NCBI GenBank assembly: GCA_001465935.1 | Contig: LNKV01000005.1 | Coordinates: forward strand, 744,001-808,000 | Direction: 5' to 3' | DNA: 64,000 nucleotides | DNA from: Clarireedia homoeocarpa | Lineage: Eukaryota; Ascomycota; Leotiomycetes; Helotiales; Rutstroemiaceae | Shown here: piece after piece, positions 13,138 through 24,282 of the stretch | How positions within the stretch are numbered: position 1 is the first letter of the stretch | How the letters are laid out: each line of letters starts with the position of its first letter | The notes under the pieces: model-generated | Told to the model about the DNA's origin: nothing | What the model saw: only the letters and a program-made list of their open reading frames with translations | The model's database searches: none | Position numbers and translations under genes: made by a program

Positions 13138-16100
13138 GATGTGCAAAATGCAAGGTAGTGAAAGAGTGGCGGTTTTAATTTTTTTTTTTAATATTTTTTT
13201 ATATGATTTTTGTTTTCCGATGAATTGAACAGTTGATTGAGCAAAGGCGTGTATGAGCAGTTTCCGGAACTGCAGACGTTTGTATATTAAAGATATAAAA
13301 TTAGGAGTCGGGGGAACAGCGAAAAGGCAAGTAAGCAAAACAGTAAAGCAAGACGAATGACCGATTAAATCCAACAGCGACCTGCACCGCCTCTGTATTA
13401 TTGAAGAGCAAGAATTATTTAAAACACCAAAACATGCAGAAATATTTTCCAGGAGGACGACATCTCAGTATAAGTATCAAACGCTTGGAGACCGTTGTGG
13501 GTCAGTACTACCAGCGCGGTCACAGTTGTAAATGGCTAATGGGTAAGCCTCTGTCGAGACTACTAGATCGAGGTTAGAGCCTCTAACAGAATCCTTCTCA
13601 ATCTGACAAGGTGCGGTGCATCACATTCATGTTGCAGACCTGTATATCCGGTCGTATTGGTTCTCTGGTTGCGCTTGTACCTGCATTGATTCTTGGGTGT
13701 GGCTCTCTCAGGCGCATTCCCGCAGATAAAGCGACCTCTAGACGTTCATGACGGAAGAATAAGCCTCAAGTTTCGTTTCACGTCCCCCTATTTGGTTATT
13801 CGTGCGGGGGTCCCAGGCGGTTGGGCGCGTAAATCATCAGGATCCTTGAAAAATGGGGTGATGGCACACGTTATTGGTCAGCCTGATTCAATGGATTTGG
13901 AACTCTACGCGCTCCTTGAAGCAAAAGAAAATGCTTTAATGAGCTGCACATTCGACTCTTTCGCAATAAATGCTGTTTCAACGACTGTGTCTTTACTGTA
14001 ATGGTTCTCCCATCTTTTCATATCACGAGTATCGCCACTCCTCGGAGATGTTAGCTAACAGTGCCAGAACAATGCCTAGCCAGGCCACGAAGGTCTGCAG
14101 GAAGTGGTGGTGTCCTGACCCCGCTAGTTGGTTCTGCTACAGTACACGAGTATCTCTACTAAGATGCTTCTCCGTCTCACCGCACTGGTGACTACTCGGG
14201 ATCGTATACAACTACTAGATATCCTAGCTATTCTTCAGCCTAGTCGGAGTCAATCATTTACCCAACTCGCTCATGATCGCACTTCTAGAAGACTGATAGT
14301 TGCTGCTGCCATAGTTCTATCTCGTGTACTTCTTATGTGACTGTACTGCAGCACTGTACTACAGCCATCACATTTCACGTACACCATATTTTGCATTAAC
14401 TGATTGTTTCTTGGAGCTATCAAATACATTTCAGCCACGCTATCCTGGCTATGCTGTGACTCGGTGCAGAGCATTCCCTGCCTCTGTTGTGATCACGGAT
14501 AAGGGAGCCCAGCCTCGGTGAGTTGGGGAATACATAAGTTCTTTCCAAAAATGATGGGAGTCGCAATATGATTATCGGAAAGGAGGAAGCCTATCCGAGA
14601 TCAGTTGTTCATCATGGGATTCGTCATGTCATCCATTGCTTCCTTGAAATGCAACGTCTCACTCGTGCATAGGGAAGGATTTTACCCCTCAGTACATGAT
14701 TGCCATGATTGAGCAATTTAGTTGAACCGCTAATTGCCACATGCCCACTAACTTACCGCCAGGTCGGAACACATTGAAGATTTCGGTTCGAATTGTGCAA
14801 GTTGGAGAAGTATTCAAGGGTGCCACGCTGGGCCATGACCGGAACTGTGGAGGAGATTTTCCCTATTCGCACTCGCTTTAGTAGGTGAGAATCCTTCGAA
14901 TGTGACTGCGGGTCATCCTGCAAGATAGACAAACAACCTCGCCTATGGTAAGTGAGGGGCGCTTAGACGATGTTGCGTATAGACCCGTTCCTGCAGGCTT
15001 TGCCAAAAGACGGCGTTGGAGATTTGATAGAGCTTATTCAAACCTAGAGCCAACAGATCTTCAGCGACGCGAGGCATACCGAAGCACTACACCAGTTTTC
15101 AACCTCTAAAAGGATGCCAGATGATATGATGTATTGATTAGAGTATCTGCACAGGAGTATATTCTTTGCATTTTCAGCCGGCATAGAACTGCTCAAGCAT
15201 ACTCAAAACTCACAGCATGCATATTGAATGGCTCGACACAACGTAAAAAATATGAAGTAGCTTTTGTCCAAACAAGAATCCCGCGCTCCAACAGTAAAGG
15301 CTAGTGCTTACTCACGGATATGCATAACGGGACTGTGCCTCGCGCGCACGACGAAATGCTGCACGATACATGCACTTGGTAGATCAAGGAGATAACTACT
15401 ATCTCGAGTCTGGCTTCATCCCGCCTTCACTGAAGGATCAATTACATGCAGCTAGCAGTATCTAATTACCATTTCCATACCGATTACTCCGCAGAACTAG
15501 GAACACATGTGTGCTCATGAAATGATAACCCCACTTCTGATCCGGTATACCTTCATGTGATGAGCTCGCCATGGCAGAGTTCTTGTTCGGAAGCCATTTT
15601 ACGTAAGGATCGCAGGATTCGCAATGCGAATGTTCCCTCCTCGAAGCTCGTTTCCTAGATTGCTAGATCGCCCTCGAATTTACTTTCTGCTGCTAAGTCC
15701 TTGTTCAAGTCCCTGATCTTCTGGCTAGGGGTCCCTACAATGATGCTGGTAGGCTTTTTGTCACTCCCATTACCATTTGTGGAAACTCTGCCCCGAACAT
15801 TCGCATCAGGTTCTTTAGAATCCGAGAGAATTGGCTCTGACAGATCTGGTCTGGTCGGTCCAATATTCAGGCGGGTTTGCCAATCGACCTGCCCTATTCG
15901 TCAATGGGCACTGAAATACACATAGGCTGTCCAACTACTGAACGGGGTGTAGTTCGGCAGGGCAGACTCAAGAAGCGCGTATAAGGGTAGGACAAGAGGT
16001 AGGACTAGCATCAGTACTGGCCCCCCTACAGCCCAGAGCGTTCTAATCACAACAAGTCGTAAAGTGTCCCCGAACCAGGGTTGAACGTATCTAGGAATGG

Positions 16101-17190
16101 CCTAGCGCACCATCTCCAGAAGCGCAAATCAATGAAGCCCCAATCACCAAGTGGATGCTGATGAGGAAATTGTTCAAATCCGTCGAGGACCCTGGAACAA
16201 TGAATCTCATCGATTCTCCTTCGTTTGTGTTCTCTAAGGCGGCTCAAACTTGGGATTCGAACCTAACTTACGTGAGATTTCAACTTGGCTCCGTGGCTTA
16301 TTTCACTGGAACTCACTCTCTTGTGGAGCGTCTCTCAAATCTGGTATATTCATGAACCCACGCGTTTCTCAAGGCACCAGAGATCCAATCCGTGGATACC
16401 AAAAAGCTTTGCAGGAAAGGAAGCAACCGAGCTACCCCTTATCTCATTCATACGGAAAAGTGTTCACTCTGCTTATAACAATAAGCCATAAATAAGCATT
16501 TGTGTCGTCATTTGAGTACATATCATGGAAGAGTTGGTTGCCCAGGAGTAATCGTTGATGACAACTGAGTAGCAGGAAACAAATTGATGGTTATGGCGTA
16601 TAGTGGTGAAGGTGCTCCTCAAATACTTCTATAGGTGAAAGGGGCTTCATTTCTATGTAGAATCATTCAGTCGTGGTTGTCTAATCACTAGAGGTTATAT
16701 GGTTCTTTTTGATGGTGTCCCTAAACTTCTTAGGTCTTTTCACAAGGTAATGCTGTCGCTCTTTCCTGGATAACCTCAAGCATTACACACCGGCTCCTTC
16801 CCTCAGTGTTTAGAAAGAACATGACTGCAAGCAAGAGCTTGCCTCACCGAATTATTTTAAACTGTTCAAATGCTCCGAAAAGGTTTTCTCTCAAGAACAA
16901 CGAACTTCACTGCACTCACTGAGAAGAGGCCATCACTAAGAAATTCTTAGCTCTTGCTTTCCTGATTTTTATTCCAGTTTCTTTTGGAGATCTTCATTCA
17001 AAAATTGCTATTGGTCCTATCGTGTCTGGTCCAGCAACTTATATAAACTAAAGTACAAATTTAGATGTGTCGTAAGTTCTCCAAAGTCGATGTCGATCGG
17101 TCGGTTTACAAGAGGAGGCCAGCATCAGCAATGATTTCGCTGTCATAATAGCTAATTGATTCAGCCCCAGATCCTAAGTTTGCCAGAACG
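13138..17190. other. 4-kb stretch without a supportable gene
   Basis: No frame here exceeds about 100 codons and none carries a motif I trust. A 54-codon frame at 14946-15110 (+) has a basic, Trp/Arg-rich stretch. The frame at 15701-15925 (+) contains a hydrophobic segment reminiscent of a transporter helix, but nothing around it continues the match. A stretch near 16252-16266 resembles a tRNA B-box without a cognate A-box. The region may hold decayed genes or non-coding transcripts. The last few hundred bases act as the upstream region of the 17191 gene. Confidence 0.45.
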
Positions 17191-18092
17191 ATGTCCATCA
17201 TCCCTACAGAAAACCCCAAGCACGGAGGAACAGGCCTCGTAAGAACCATCACTCACCCAAGCCCTCCGAATATACTAACCAAAACCCTCCCAGGAAACCA
17301 TCTTCCCCATACCCACCACCCCAAAAGAACTAAGCACCACCCCCTTCTACCGCTGGTTCATTCTCAACGCCATCCATAAGCGCGACTTTAAGAACGGCCA
17401 ATTCGCCAACCAAATCCCCTGGATCCCTGGCGGCGCCGGAGCCTGGAAGCTCGAATCCATCCTCTCCCTCATGGCGACCTCTCCTCTCCTCCCAGATGCC
17501 GAAAAGGAAGACGTTAAATATTTCCTCCGCGAATATCAGCATTGTCTCTCTCTCGGAGACGGCATCATGACCGATGAGCTCTGTCTCGCCTGGGACACGC
17601 TCAAACGCATGTTCGACCTCAATGACCCTTCACACATTGCTGGGCAGTCGGCGCGCAGGGCTAAAGAAAATGATGAGAGTAAGCAGAAGGCGGACTTGCT
17701 GCAACGCAAGCAAGATATCAAAGAAGAGCAAGGGCGAAGAGACGCGGCTCGGCTGGCTCGAGACAAGATGTTGGAGGTTCCAATATTGATTGAAGGTAAG
17801 GAGCCGGAAACGCCGAGGGGGAAGAAGAGAGCGGTCTCGAATACTGCAGATCGCTCGACTAGTCCGACGAAAAAGAATAAGGCATTCCAAATTCAGGTCA
17901 GCGATGTCAGTTCGGACTCGAGTTCTGGCTCGGAGAGTAGTGATGGTTATTGTAAGTTTCTCCTGTTTGGGAGGATCTCTCGTTGCTCTGCTAATCAATG
18001 ATGGGGTAGTGTACCGCTTCAAGGAGTTGGGACTAGATATCGGTAATGTCGAGGAACTGGATCTAGATTTCGGTACTGTCGAGGAGCTTTAG
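17191..18092 (+). CDS. Unknown protein with coiled-coil and acidic Ser-rich tail
   Basis: Exons 17191-17238, 17294-17951 and 18010-18092 join in frame to 262 residues. The first intron (55 nt) has a clear TACTAAC-type branch site and the second has GTAAGT. I do not recognise the family. The N-terminal half looks folded (FYRWFILNAIHKRDF, QIPWIPGGAGAWKLE). A charged helix of Lys/Glu/Arg/Gln follows (roughly 150-195, a likely coiled coil), then a basic patch (RGKKRAVSN, TKKNK) that could be a nuclear localisation signal, and a Ser/Asp-rich segment. The last about 25 residues repeat a short LDIGNVEELDLD motif. A nuclear or nucleolar role is possible from composition only. Confidence 0.75.
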
Positions 18093-18686
18093 GATGCCGT
18101 TCGATTCCACTAGGGCACACTCATTTGAATGCCGAAAACGATGGTGTATTAGATCGACATGGCCATTTTTATCTGTTTGCTTATCATCCCTGTCTGCCAC
18201 TGTATCAACATCCATACAAGCATTCTTAGATTAGGAGTTCGAGCTACGGTTTGGAGAAAAGAAAGTAGTAGTGGAAGGAGATACTCTATTGTATTACCGT
18301 AGAAATAAAGAATGAGAGACAAGTTCTCTTTTACTGACTCGAATCCAGGTTTGAAGTGCTGTGTTAACCTACTACTGAGCTATCCAAAGCCCAAACACTT
18401 CTGAAATACTTGCTGTCCTTGATATCCGATTATCTAACATCCCATTCCCACACTTCTCAAACCCAGATTTTGATTGCCACTCCGAATAGAAAGTAAATCA
18501 TGGTATCATTTTGCAGCTATAAATTTGCTCCTCGCTATGGATATTTTCATATCATCATCTCATCATCCGTCATTCTCGATCTTATCCTCCACGCCTCATC
18601 GTAACCAATTTTCCCATTTACCTTCTAACTCTACCATCCAGCAGTAATAAATCCAGATTGATGACTAGTTTTCTTTTCCCTGTCTC
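18093..18686. other. Convergent intergenic spacer
   Basis: This lies between the 3' ends of two convergent genes. It contains a tRNA-like pair of boxes on the minus strand (18333-18398) that does not fold properly, which I rejected as a tRNA gene. I see nothing else. Confidence 0.5.
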
Positions 18687-21629
18687 TTACTCCCATCTCC
18701 TCCATTCATCATCCAGCCTCTGGAGTTCCCTCGCCAGCCCCTGATTAGGCACCATACTCTCTCTACTCTGTCTCTTTGTCGCCGCCACATTAAACTTCCA
18801 CTCCCTCTCCTTTGCCTTCCTCTCTCTTGCCTTGATCGCCAACAGCTTATAATCGTCCGTGTTTACTGCTCTCTGGAAAATGGTTCTCATCCTCTCGGAA
18901 TATAGTTGGCAGCTAGCCTTGGGAATTCTCTGAGGCGTCTTGCTGAACATAAGTGGAATCGCCTTTCGGTCTTCCACTTCAGGATAGACAACGTCATCGA
19001 AGCATTCTTCGCACACGGTGAAATCAGGAAGTTGGGTAATGATGTACCAGCGCCGGTCGGGAAGATCCATGGACTGTTGGCATTCTTCTAGCAAGGAGAA
19101 TTTCCGCGCGAGCTTGGCGAGCGTACGGGTATCTGGAGCTGCATTATGGAAGGCAGCGTCGTCGGCAATGGTTTCGAGTGCGTCGAAATATTGGACGAAG
19201 CGTTTGCTGTCGAAGCGGAGATCGCATATTCGAGGAACACCCGAAGAGTAGCCAGAATCTGTACGAATGAAGACGCCACGAATCGCCGGTAGGAGAATCT
19301 CTATGGATTTAACACAGCTGGAACAGACGTCAAAGTTCTTGACCAGTGTCCCCGTTTTGGGATCGATGATTGAGCTCCACGTTCTGATTGATTCGCGTTG
19401 TCGATAACAAGGCTTCTCGTGTTGTGCTACGTCAGCTAGTCCGTAGAATAAGTTGAGATCTTTCCTCTTCTCCTTGAGAGTTAGGAGCCACGCGATACGA
19501 TACCATGGAGAACTGCCAAAGTCGCAAATTATAGGGATATCTGTTCTCCGAATGGCTGGCTGAAAATGATCGCGGAACGCTGTAGGTGCTATAATAGAAT
19601 GGAAGCAGCTGGGACAGATATCAAAATTAGGACAACCAGGTAATGTAAGCCAGTCGTTACGGCCAAGAGTGGGATTCATTCGAGGGCAGGAAGGGAGCGC
19701 CGGGACGCTACCTCTTTCCACTTCCTCAGAGAAGCGACGATAGCTACCTACTGGCATCTCGCTATTTGACGGTTGGAACGCGGGAGGCTGCCAGTGAGTA
19801 TTATCGTTCGAAGGTGGCCGAAAGTTGGAGTTTCTATCGTCATCAAACAGAGGCAGTGCAGGTGAATGCCGAGGTTCACGTTCACCAGGTAAGTTGAAGT
19901 CGAGCCTTGTCGGTGGTGCACTGTGTGGTACAGGTGCGCTCATTGAAGGTATTGAAGGTAAACTAATCGGCGCGCTTGCATTTGACTGTCTAGAAGATGG
20001 ACGAGGGGGTATACCAGGACTCAATGGGTTTAATCTGTCAGCTCGGGGTGTTTCCTGGGACGCGCTCATGGGAGAAACCGGTCGTGAAATCGAAACCGGC
20101 CTCCGTCCCTGGGGGAACGTTTCACTTCTGTCGATTGGCTCTGCTCTGGGTAGTTGGTTGGGCGAGAGTTTTGGAGAAGGAAGAGGAGACGAGAATCTTG
20201 ATTGTAGTGATGATTTATTTGATCTCGGTGAATCTACTTGACGATCATAGTCTTCTTCTGCTCGAAGTTCCTTCCTTCGACGGTGGTGATGGCGTGCGCG
20301 CCCAACGCCTCTTTCAGATCCACTATCTGCAAGGTCGTCCTCACTACTACTGTAATACTGCAGATTGGAGGTAGCCGGACGTCTGGGTGATCTTGCACGC
20401 TCGCCTTGATTTGAACGATGTCTCTCTGTTCGTCTCGCATCTTCAGACCCAAGTTGTTGAGGGCGTGCCATCTTATCATTTGTATTACGCCGCGACCTAT
20501 TTGATGGTTCGGGAACTTCATTTTCCCTCTTCCCAGACACCGGTGTCGCCGGACGGGATATGTTGTGTAAACTGCTACCGCTATTTCTCTTTTCTACAGC
20601 TGATTCACCACGCCTGCTTTCCTGCGAAGCATATTGCTGAGAGCTTGATTGCGGCATTGACGCCGTAGAGTCTCTCGATAGCGGACGCGGAGCATGAACA
20701 GTATCTGGTGAAAGAAAGTATTCGCTGGTAGAAGTATGCGGTGTAGCTTTCGGTGTTTCATCACGATCTCCCGACCCATATGAAGATGCACTCCTGCGAA
20801 ATTGTGGTGGGATCTCCCGAGGAACCTTCGTCTGCAAGTTCGGGAGATCCTGTCTACTCTTTTTCCTCTCTAGTGGCGGCGGCTTCAATGCAGGCTCGTC
20901 GTCACTCGGCTTCCTTGTAGCTTCGGGCCTAGTCGAACCATGTTTACCTTGCTCGCGTTCTAATTTGACTTTGGAATGACTATTTGCATTACTGGAGACC
21001 TCGGTGTCGCTATGTTTGCGATTCCTTGGCACATCCGGCCTGCTAGCTCTATTCTTGCCTTGTTCAGTTCGGCCATTTGATTGGCTTGCTGAAGCCTCAG
21101 AGGATGCCGTATCTGATTCAGGACCAGGAACAAGGACGAAGCGACGCTCGGGATTATCGTCAGAGTCGTGTGGCTCTTTTGGCCATGGTTCAGCATACAG
21201 TCTTTCCGCTTCAGCCTCGCTTACATCAGACTCAAGAATTATAGGATATTGGTCGATGGTGCCACGAGAAGGAGGATCGTAGGAGGAAACGGAGGAAGGT
21301 GAAGGTGGAAATTCTCTAGCTAAAGAGCTGGCTTCGTCTTCGACAGTAGGTCGCGGTGGAGGTGGGCCCCGTCGAGATACTCTGTTTCTGCTTCTGCTTC
21401 TACTTCTTTGTCGTCCAACGTCTCGATTTGATGTTCTTAAATACGTGTGCGCATCGTGGTCGAGCGGGGTTGGCTCTCTAGACAGCAACTTATTAGCACA
21501 TAGCGGGGAACTGGCAGATGCTATGGTGATAACATACGGTGATGGGCTCCTGGCCCGAGCAGTTCTAAAGAATCCATTTGTCAATAAATCAAAGACATCT
21601 CTTTCTTGACGCCTCGATTGTCTCTCCAT
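18687..21629 (-). CDS. Large Ser/Arg-rich protein with three C-terminal CxxC blocks
   Basis: The whole stretch from the ATG at 21629 to 18687 is open (980 codons). A canonical 60-nt intron (21537-21478, GTATGT...branch GCTAAT...CTAG) sits near the 5' end without a stop, so the spliced product is probably 960 residues. About 620 residues are disordered and rich in Ser, Arg and Pro, with RSRSRSRNR near the start, resembling nuclear-matrix or splicing-associated proteins. The last about 330 residues are folded-looking and carry three similar units. Each has an aromatic stretch followed by F-x-[IV]-C-x2-C-[FV] (near 648, 748 and 854) and a further Cys about 30 residues on (IICDF, RICDL, SCQLY). 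The cysteine spacing suggests zinc binding. I cannot name the family. A charged helix lies at the very end. Confidence 0.85.
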   Translation of the reverse strand: MERQSRRQERDVFDLLTNGFFRTARARSPSPYVITIASASSPLCANKLLSREPTPLDHDAHTYLRTSNRDVGRQRSRSRSRNRVSRRGPPPPRPTVEDEASSLAREFPPSPSSVSSYDPPSRGTIDQYPIILESDVSEAEAERLYAEPWPKEPHDSDDNPERRFVLVPGPESDTASSEASASQSNGRTEQGKNRASRPDVPRNRKHSDTEVSSNANSHSKVKLEREQGKHGSTRPEATRKPSDDEPALKPPPLERKKSRQDLPNLQTKVPREIPPQFRRSASSYGSGDRDETPKATPHTSTSEYFLSPDTVHAPRPLSRDSTASMPQSSSQQYASQESRRGESAVEKRNSGSSLHNISRPATPVSGKRENEVPEPSNRSRRNTNDKMARPQQLGSEDARRTERHRSNQGERARSPRRPATSNLQYYSSSEDDLADSGSERGVGRARHHHRRRKELRAEEDYDRQVDSPRSNKSSLQSRFSSPLPSPKLSPNQLPRAEPIDRSETFPQGRRPVSISRPVSPMSASQETPRADRLNPLSPGIPPRPSSRQSNASAPISLPSIPSMSAPVPHSAPPTRLDFNLPGEREPRHSPALPLFDDDRNSNFRPPSNDNTHWQPPAFQPSNSEMPVGSYRRFSEEVERGSVPALPSCPRMNPTLGRNDWLTLPGCPNFDICPSCFHSIIAPTAFRDHFQPAIRRTDIPIICDFGSSPWYRIAWLLTLKEKRKDLNLFYGLADVAQHEKPCYRQRESIRTWSSIIDPKTGTLVKNFDVCSSCVKSIEILLPAIRGVFIRTDSGYSSGVPRICDLRFDSKRFVQYFDALETIADDAAFHNAAPDTRTLAKLARKFSLLEECQQSMDLPDRRWYIITQLPDFTVCEECFDDVVYPEVEDRKAIPLMFSKTPQRIPKASCQLYSERMRTIFQRAVNTDDYKLLAIKARERKAKEREWKFNVAATKRQSRESMVPNQGLARELQRLDDEWRRWE

Positions 21630-22653
21630 GCTATTCTAGCTGCTGCAACGGTTGTAAGATTAGTGGGCCTTTTCTTTTTCGAAAACGAGCGTTGCCATGC
21701 GAGTCTAGAAGGAAAAGTAGAATGGATGCACGAGCTGTGACAAGTACGTGTGTGGCCAGAAAGAATAGTTTTCGAAGCTTCTCGACATTCACATCATTAC
21801 CATCTTCCTGCGTAGCTATCCCCGCTCGTTTATTCGTAACCGTATGCCTAATAGTGGGTAATTGGGTTTCTAAGTGAGAGCTTGACCGGTTTTTGGTGAG
21901 CAAGAAAACTAACTCATGGGGAGATGCAGCAAAAAACTCGGAACAAACGAATTACGAAAAGATGACTAGATTGGAATCCTGCTAAAACACTCCGACATTT
22001 TCGCTGCGGCAAAAATAAAATATGATCAAAATTTCTCCTCCCCGGCCCCCCATTTGACCACTCATCGGAAACAACCCTCTTCCGCAACCGCAACCGCAAC
22101 TGCAACATGATCCTTCGTATGCATAAGAGAAAGAGCTTTCAAACCCGTACCGCTGGGGGTATATTGGATATGTGAGGACATCTCATCTTGGGATGGGATG
22201 GTTCCTCGGAAGAGCGGTGGGGTCCAAGGAGGCTTTTATGAGGCGTAAGTCTAACGACGTCCGCAGATTTGGCACTGCAGACAAGGCCATAGAAGCAGCC
22301 TTTCCCACCATCCAGTTTGCAGCTTTGTCCAGTAACAAGAGTTCACATGTCTTCAAGAGGATTTCCAAGAGAAATTACCGCAGGTCTCAGCTATAATTCC
22401 ACTAGAAGAACTGCGTCCTGTCGGATGTCCTTGGTGTTTCCATGTGCAGCCCGGTTCTCTGTTGAGTCGCCAAAAATACGTCAATCATGAAAATGATGCA
22501 TGCCATAGCTCCGCTACCAGCCCTGCGATGGTATAGTTCACATAAAACAGCAATATGCAGAAAGTGGCTCGGGGAAGTATAGTCTCTGTAACAGCAAAAT
22601 ATGGTTCCTACTAAGTAGTAAAAATGGTGGACATTGGTACAGGTGTGAGTTCC
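21630..22653. other. Intergenic region
   Basis: This holds the upstream region of the 21629 gene and the downstream region of PGA2. Only short frames (under 100 codons) occur. A small CGCAAC repeat lies near 22082-22100. I see no gene. Confidence 0.5.
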
Positions 22654-23100
22654 TTAGTCCATCAAAAATTCTTGGATGTCCTTGTCCTCGTCGTCCTCCT
22701 GCTGCTCCCTTCTCTTCTTTTCGTCTTGTTCCAAGGTCTTTCGGATCATCTGCCTTTGTCGCTTTCGTGCCTTCTTCCCCCAATTCGCATCTGCAGCCGT
22801 AGACTTCTCCTCTTCAGTATCGGTATCCTCCGGAATCTTGACATTCCCACGCAGCGAATTCGGGCTTAGGACAGCTTCCTTCTGTTTCTTCGCCTTGTGT
22901 TCGTTCATTGCCTTTTCGTGTGCCTCCTTCTGCATTTTGATTCCGAGGTTGACAAAGTAAGGGCGGATAAGAAGGTATGCTCCGACTGCTGCCACAATTC
23001 GAATCCAATTTCGGAGATCCATACCATCGAACATGTGAGTGGTATTCCGGTATAGATTGTGGGCCCCAGCCATCACCATGTTGATTATGAAGTCAGCCAT
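22654..23100 (-). CDS. PGA2: Pga2-family ER/nuclear-envelope trafficking protein
   Basis: Single exon of 148 residues from the ATG at 23100. Layout matches the small Pga2 family, in which the yeast protein is an ER and nuclear-envelope membrane protein needed for protein trafficking. A short N-terminus is followed by an NWIRIVAAVGAYLLIRPY segment forming one membrane helix (about 31-50), then a long highly charged Lys/Glu-rich coiled coil facing the cytosol. Near the end is a basic GKKARKRQRQM stretch, followed by the acidic tail. The family's signature W-I-R-x-V-x2-x-G-A-Y-x-L-x-R-P-Y is visible. It is divergent from MHF1, with a 482-bp shared spacer. Confidence 0.85.
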   Translation of the reverse strand: MADFIINMVMAGAHNLYRNTTHMFDGMDLRNWIRIVAAVGAYLLIRPYFVNLGIKMQKEAHEKAMNEHKAKKQKEAVLSPNSLRGNVKIPEDTDTEEEKSTAADANWGKKARKRQRQMIRKTLEQDEKKRREQQEDDEDKDIQEFLMD

Positions 23101-23582
23101 ATCTGCGATTCGATGACCAAACTGTCCCTAGGGTCTGGAAAAGCCGACGTTCAAGTTGATAGGTTTTGGTGAGAATGTTGTGTCGATGGAGTAGTAGAGA
23201 TTCGTAAGTAAAATGGCCGGTTTGACTTGACCCAGAGCGGTGGTCATGAGTTATGTGGTGATAGAGGCGGTATGGAAAAGGCTCCAGACGACTTCTGGTA
23301 CTCAATTGACCGTCAAGCCGTCGTCGATTGTGGGTAGTTTCAGTACGTGTCCGAAAGGAAGAAGCCACCCATAACTTTTTATTTTATTTTCACCTTATCT
23401 AGAAAACACGGAACTTAGAATTTTAGCCTCCGACGTCGCCGCAGGTAACCTTAGTCGGTTCAATTTCGGCAAACGCGGGTTCTCTTCCTTCTACGCGTCT
23501 GGCAGGTCTGCTACTTTACAACATCAACAGATTTCCATTCAGCGACACCAATCTATACCATTGAATTTACGACACTTCCACA
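23101..23582. promoter_or_regulatory. Bidirectional promoter region, PGA2 / MHF1
   Basis: This 482-bp spacer separates two divergent start codons, so it must hold both 5' regions. The MHF1-proximal side has CT-rich tracts near 23480-23500. I see no clear TATA box on either side, which would fit housekeeping genes. Confidence 0.5.
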
Positions 23583-24029
23583 ATGCCTCAAGACATGGAT
23601 GAGGATCTCCAAGAAGTAGGTTGTAGTTCCACGATCTGACACTGCATTCTAACAACACGACTTCGTGGTAGAGGCTCAAGGCAGCTCTATGGTTTTCGAT
23701 CGGAAAAATTGTTGATGAAGAATCAATTCGCCTCAATGCAAATGCTACAAACCAATTCATAGGCGCCTTGACTGAAATGGTATGGGCTCAAATTGGTATG
23801 TTCAAAGCTAGACAACCTATAGAGAGCTCCCTATCTGACTCTAGCAGAAAATGTTACAACGGATCTTGAGAGCTTCGCACGACATGCGGGGCGAACAACC
23901 ATAACGACAGACGATGTCCTACTTATCACAAGAAGAAATGATGCCTTGTATGATATCATGAAAGATTTCATAGACAAACAGAAGGCAAAGTCGGCGAAAA
24001 ACAGGGAAAGAAACCGTGCAAATACATAA
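23583..24029 (+). CDS. MHF1: MHF1 / CENP-S histone-fold protein
   Basis: Exons 23583-23615, 23672-23795 and 23848-24029 join to 112 residues. MHF1 pairs with MHF2 (CENP-X) as a histone-fold complex that binds DNA, stimulates the FANCM/Mph1 translocase in fork repair, and takes part in the CENP-T-W-S-X centromere complex. The family's RLKAALWFSIGKIVDEE opening is clear, followed by the long central helix (ATNQFIGALTEMVWAQIEN), then DLESFARHAGRTTITTDDV, the usual histone-fold loop and helix, and LLITRRND. The C-terminus is basic. Both introns are short (56 and 52 nt), and the first has a CTAAC branch site. Length fits the family. Confidence 0.92.
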
Positions 24030-24282
24030 TTGTTGTCCTCAGTATTTCTGAGGGGGGCAATTTTATTCACAGGCAGGGGCCAAATGGAGGATGATGATTG
24101 GACCACATGAGTCAAGACTTGCAGCGTTACATTGAGCTGACGCTGCCGTGCGGGGGGTGGGTGCGGGGTAAGCACTAATGGAATGCACAAGGCTTTATCA
24201 CAAAAATGGGTGAAGAAACCCATCATTCACCCGATAAAAAGGTCTATTCAAGAAGGAGATACGGAGCTTGAATCAAGTTAAG

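Noticed and set aside
15701..15925. Transporter-like hydrophobic frame
   Set aside because: One hydrophobic stretch with a possible transporter look, but no flanking helices or splice partners continue it.
16252..16266. Perfect-looking tRNA B-box on the minus strand
   Set aside because: No matching A-box, acceptor stem or anticodon arm is found at the right distance.
18333..18398. tRNA-like A-box and B-box on the minus strand
   Set aside because: The TAGCTCAGTAG and GGATTCGAGTC stretches are suitably spaced, but D-, anticodon- and T-stems and the acceptor do not pair, so it is at most a decayed tRNA or chance.
17191..21629. Biosynthetic or defence gene cluster
   Set aside because: Neighbouring genes are unrelated in family, strand and composition, and no core enzyme, NLR or nuclease is present in this stretch or elsewhere in the window.
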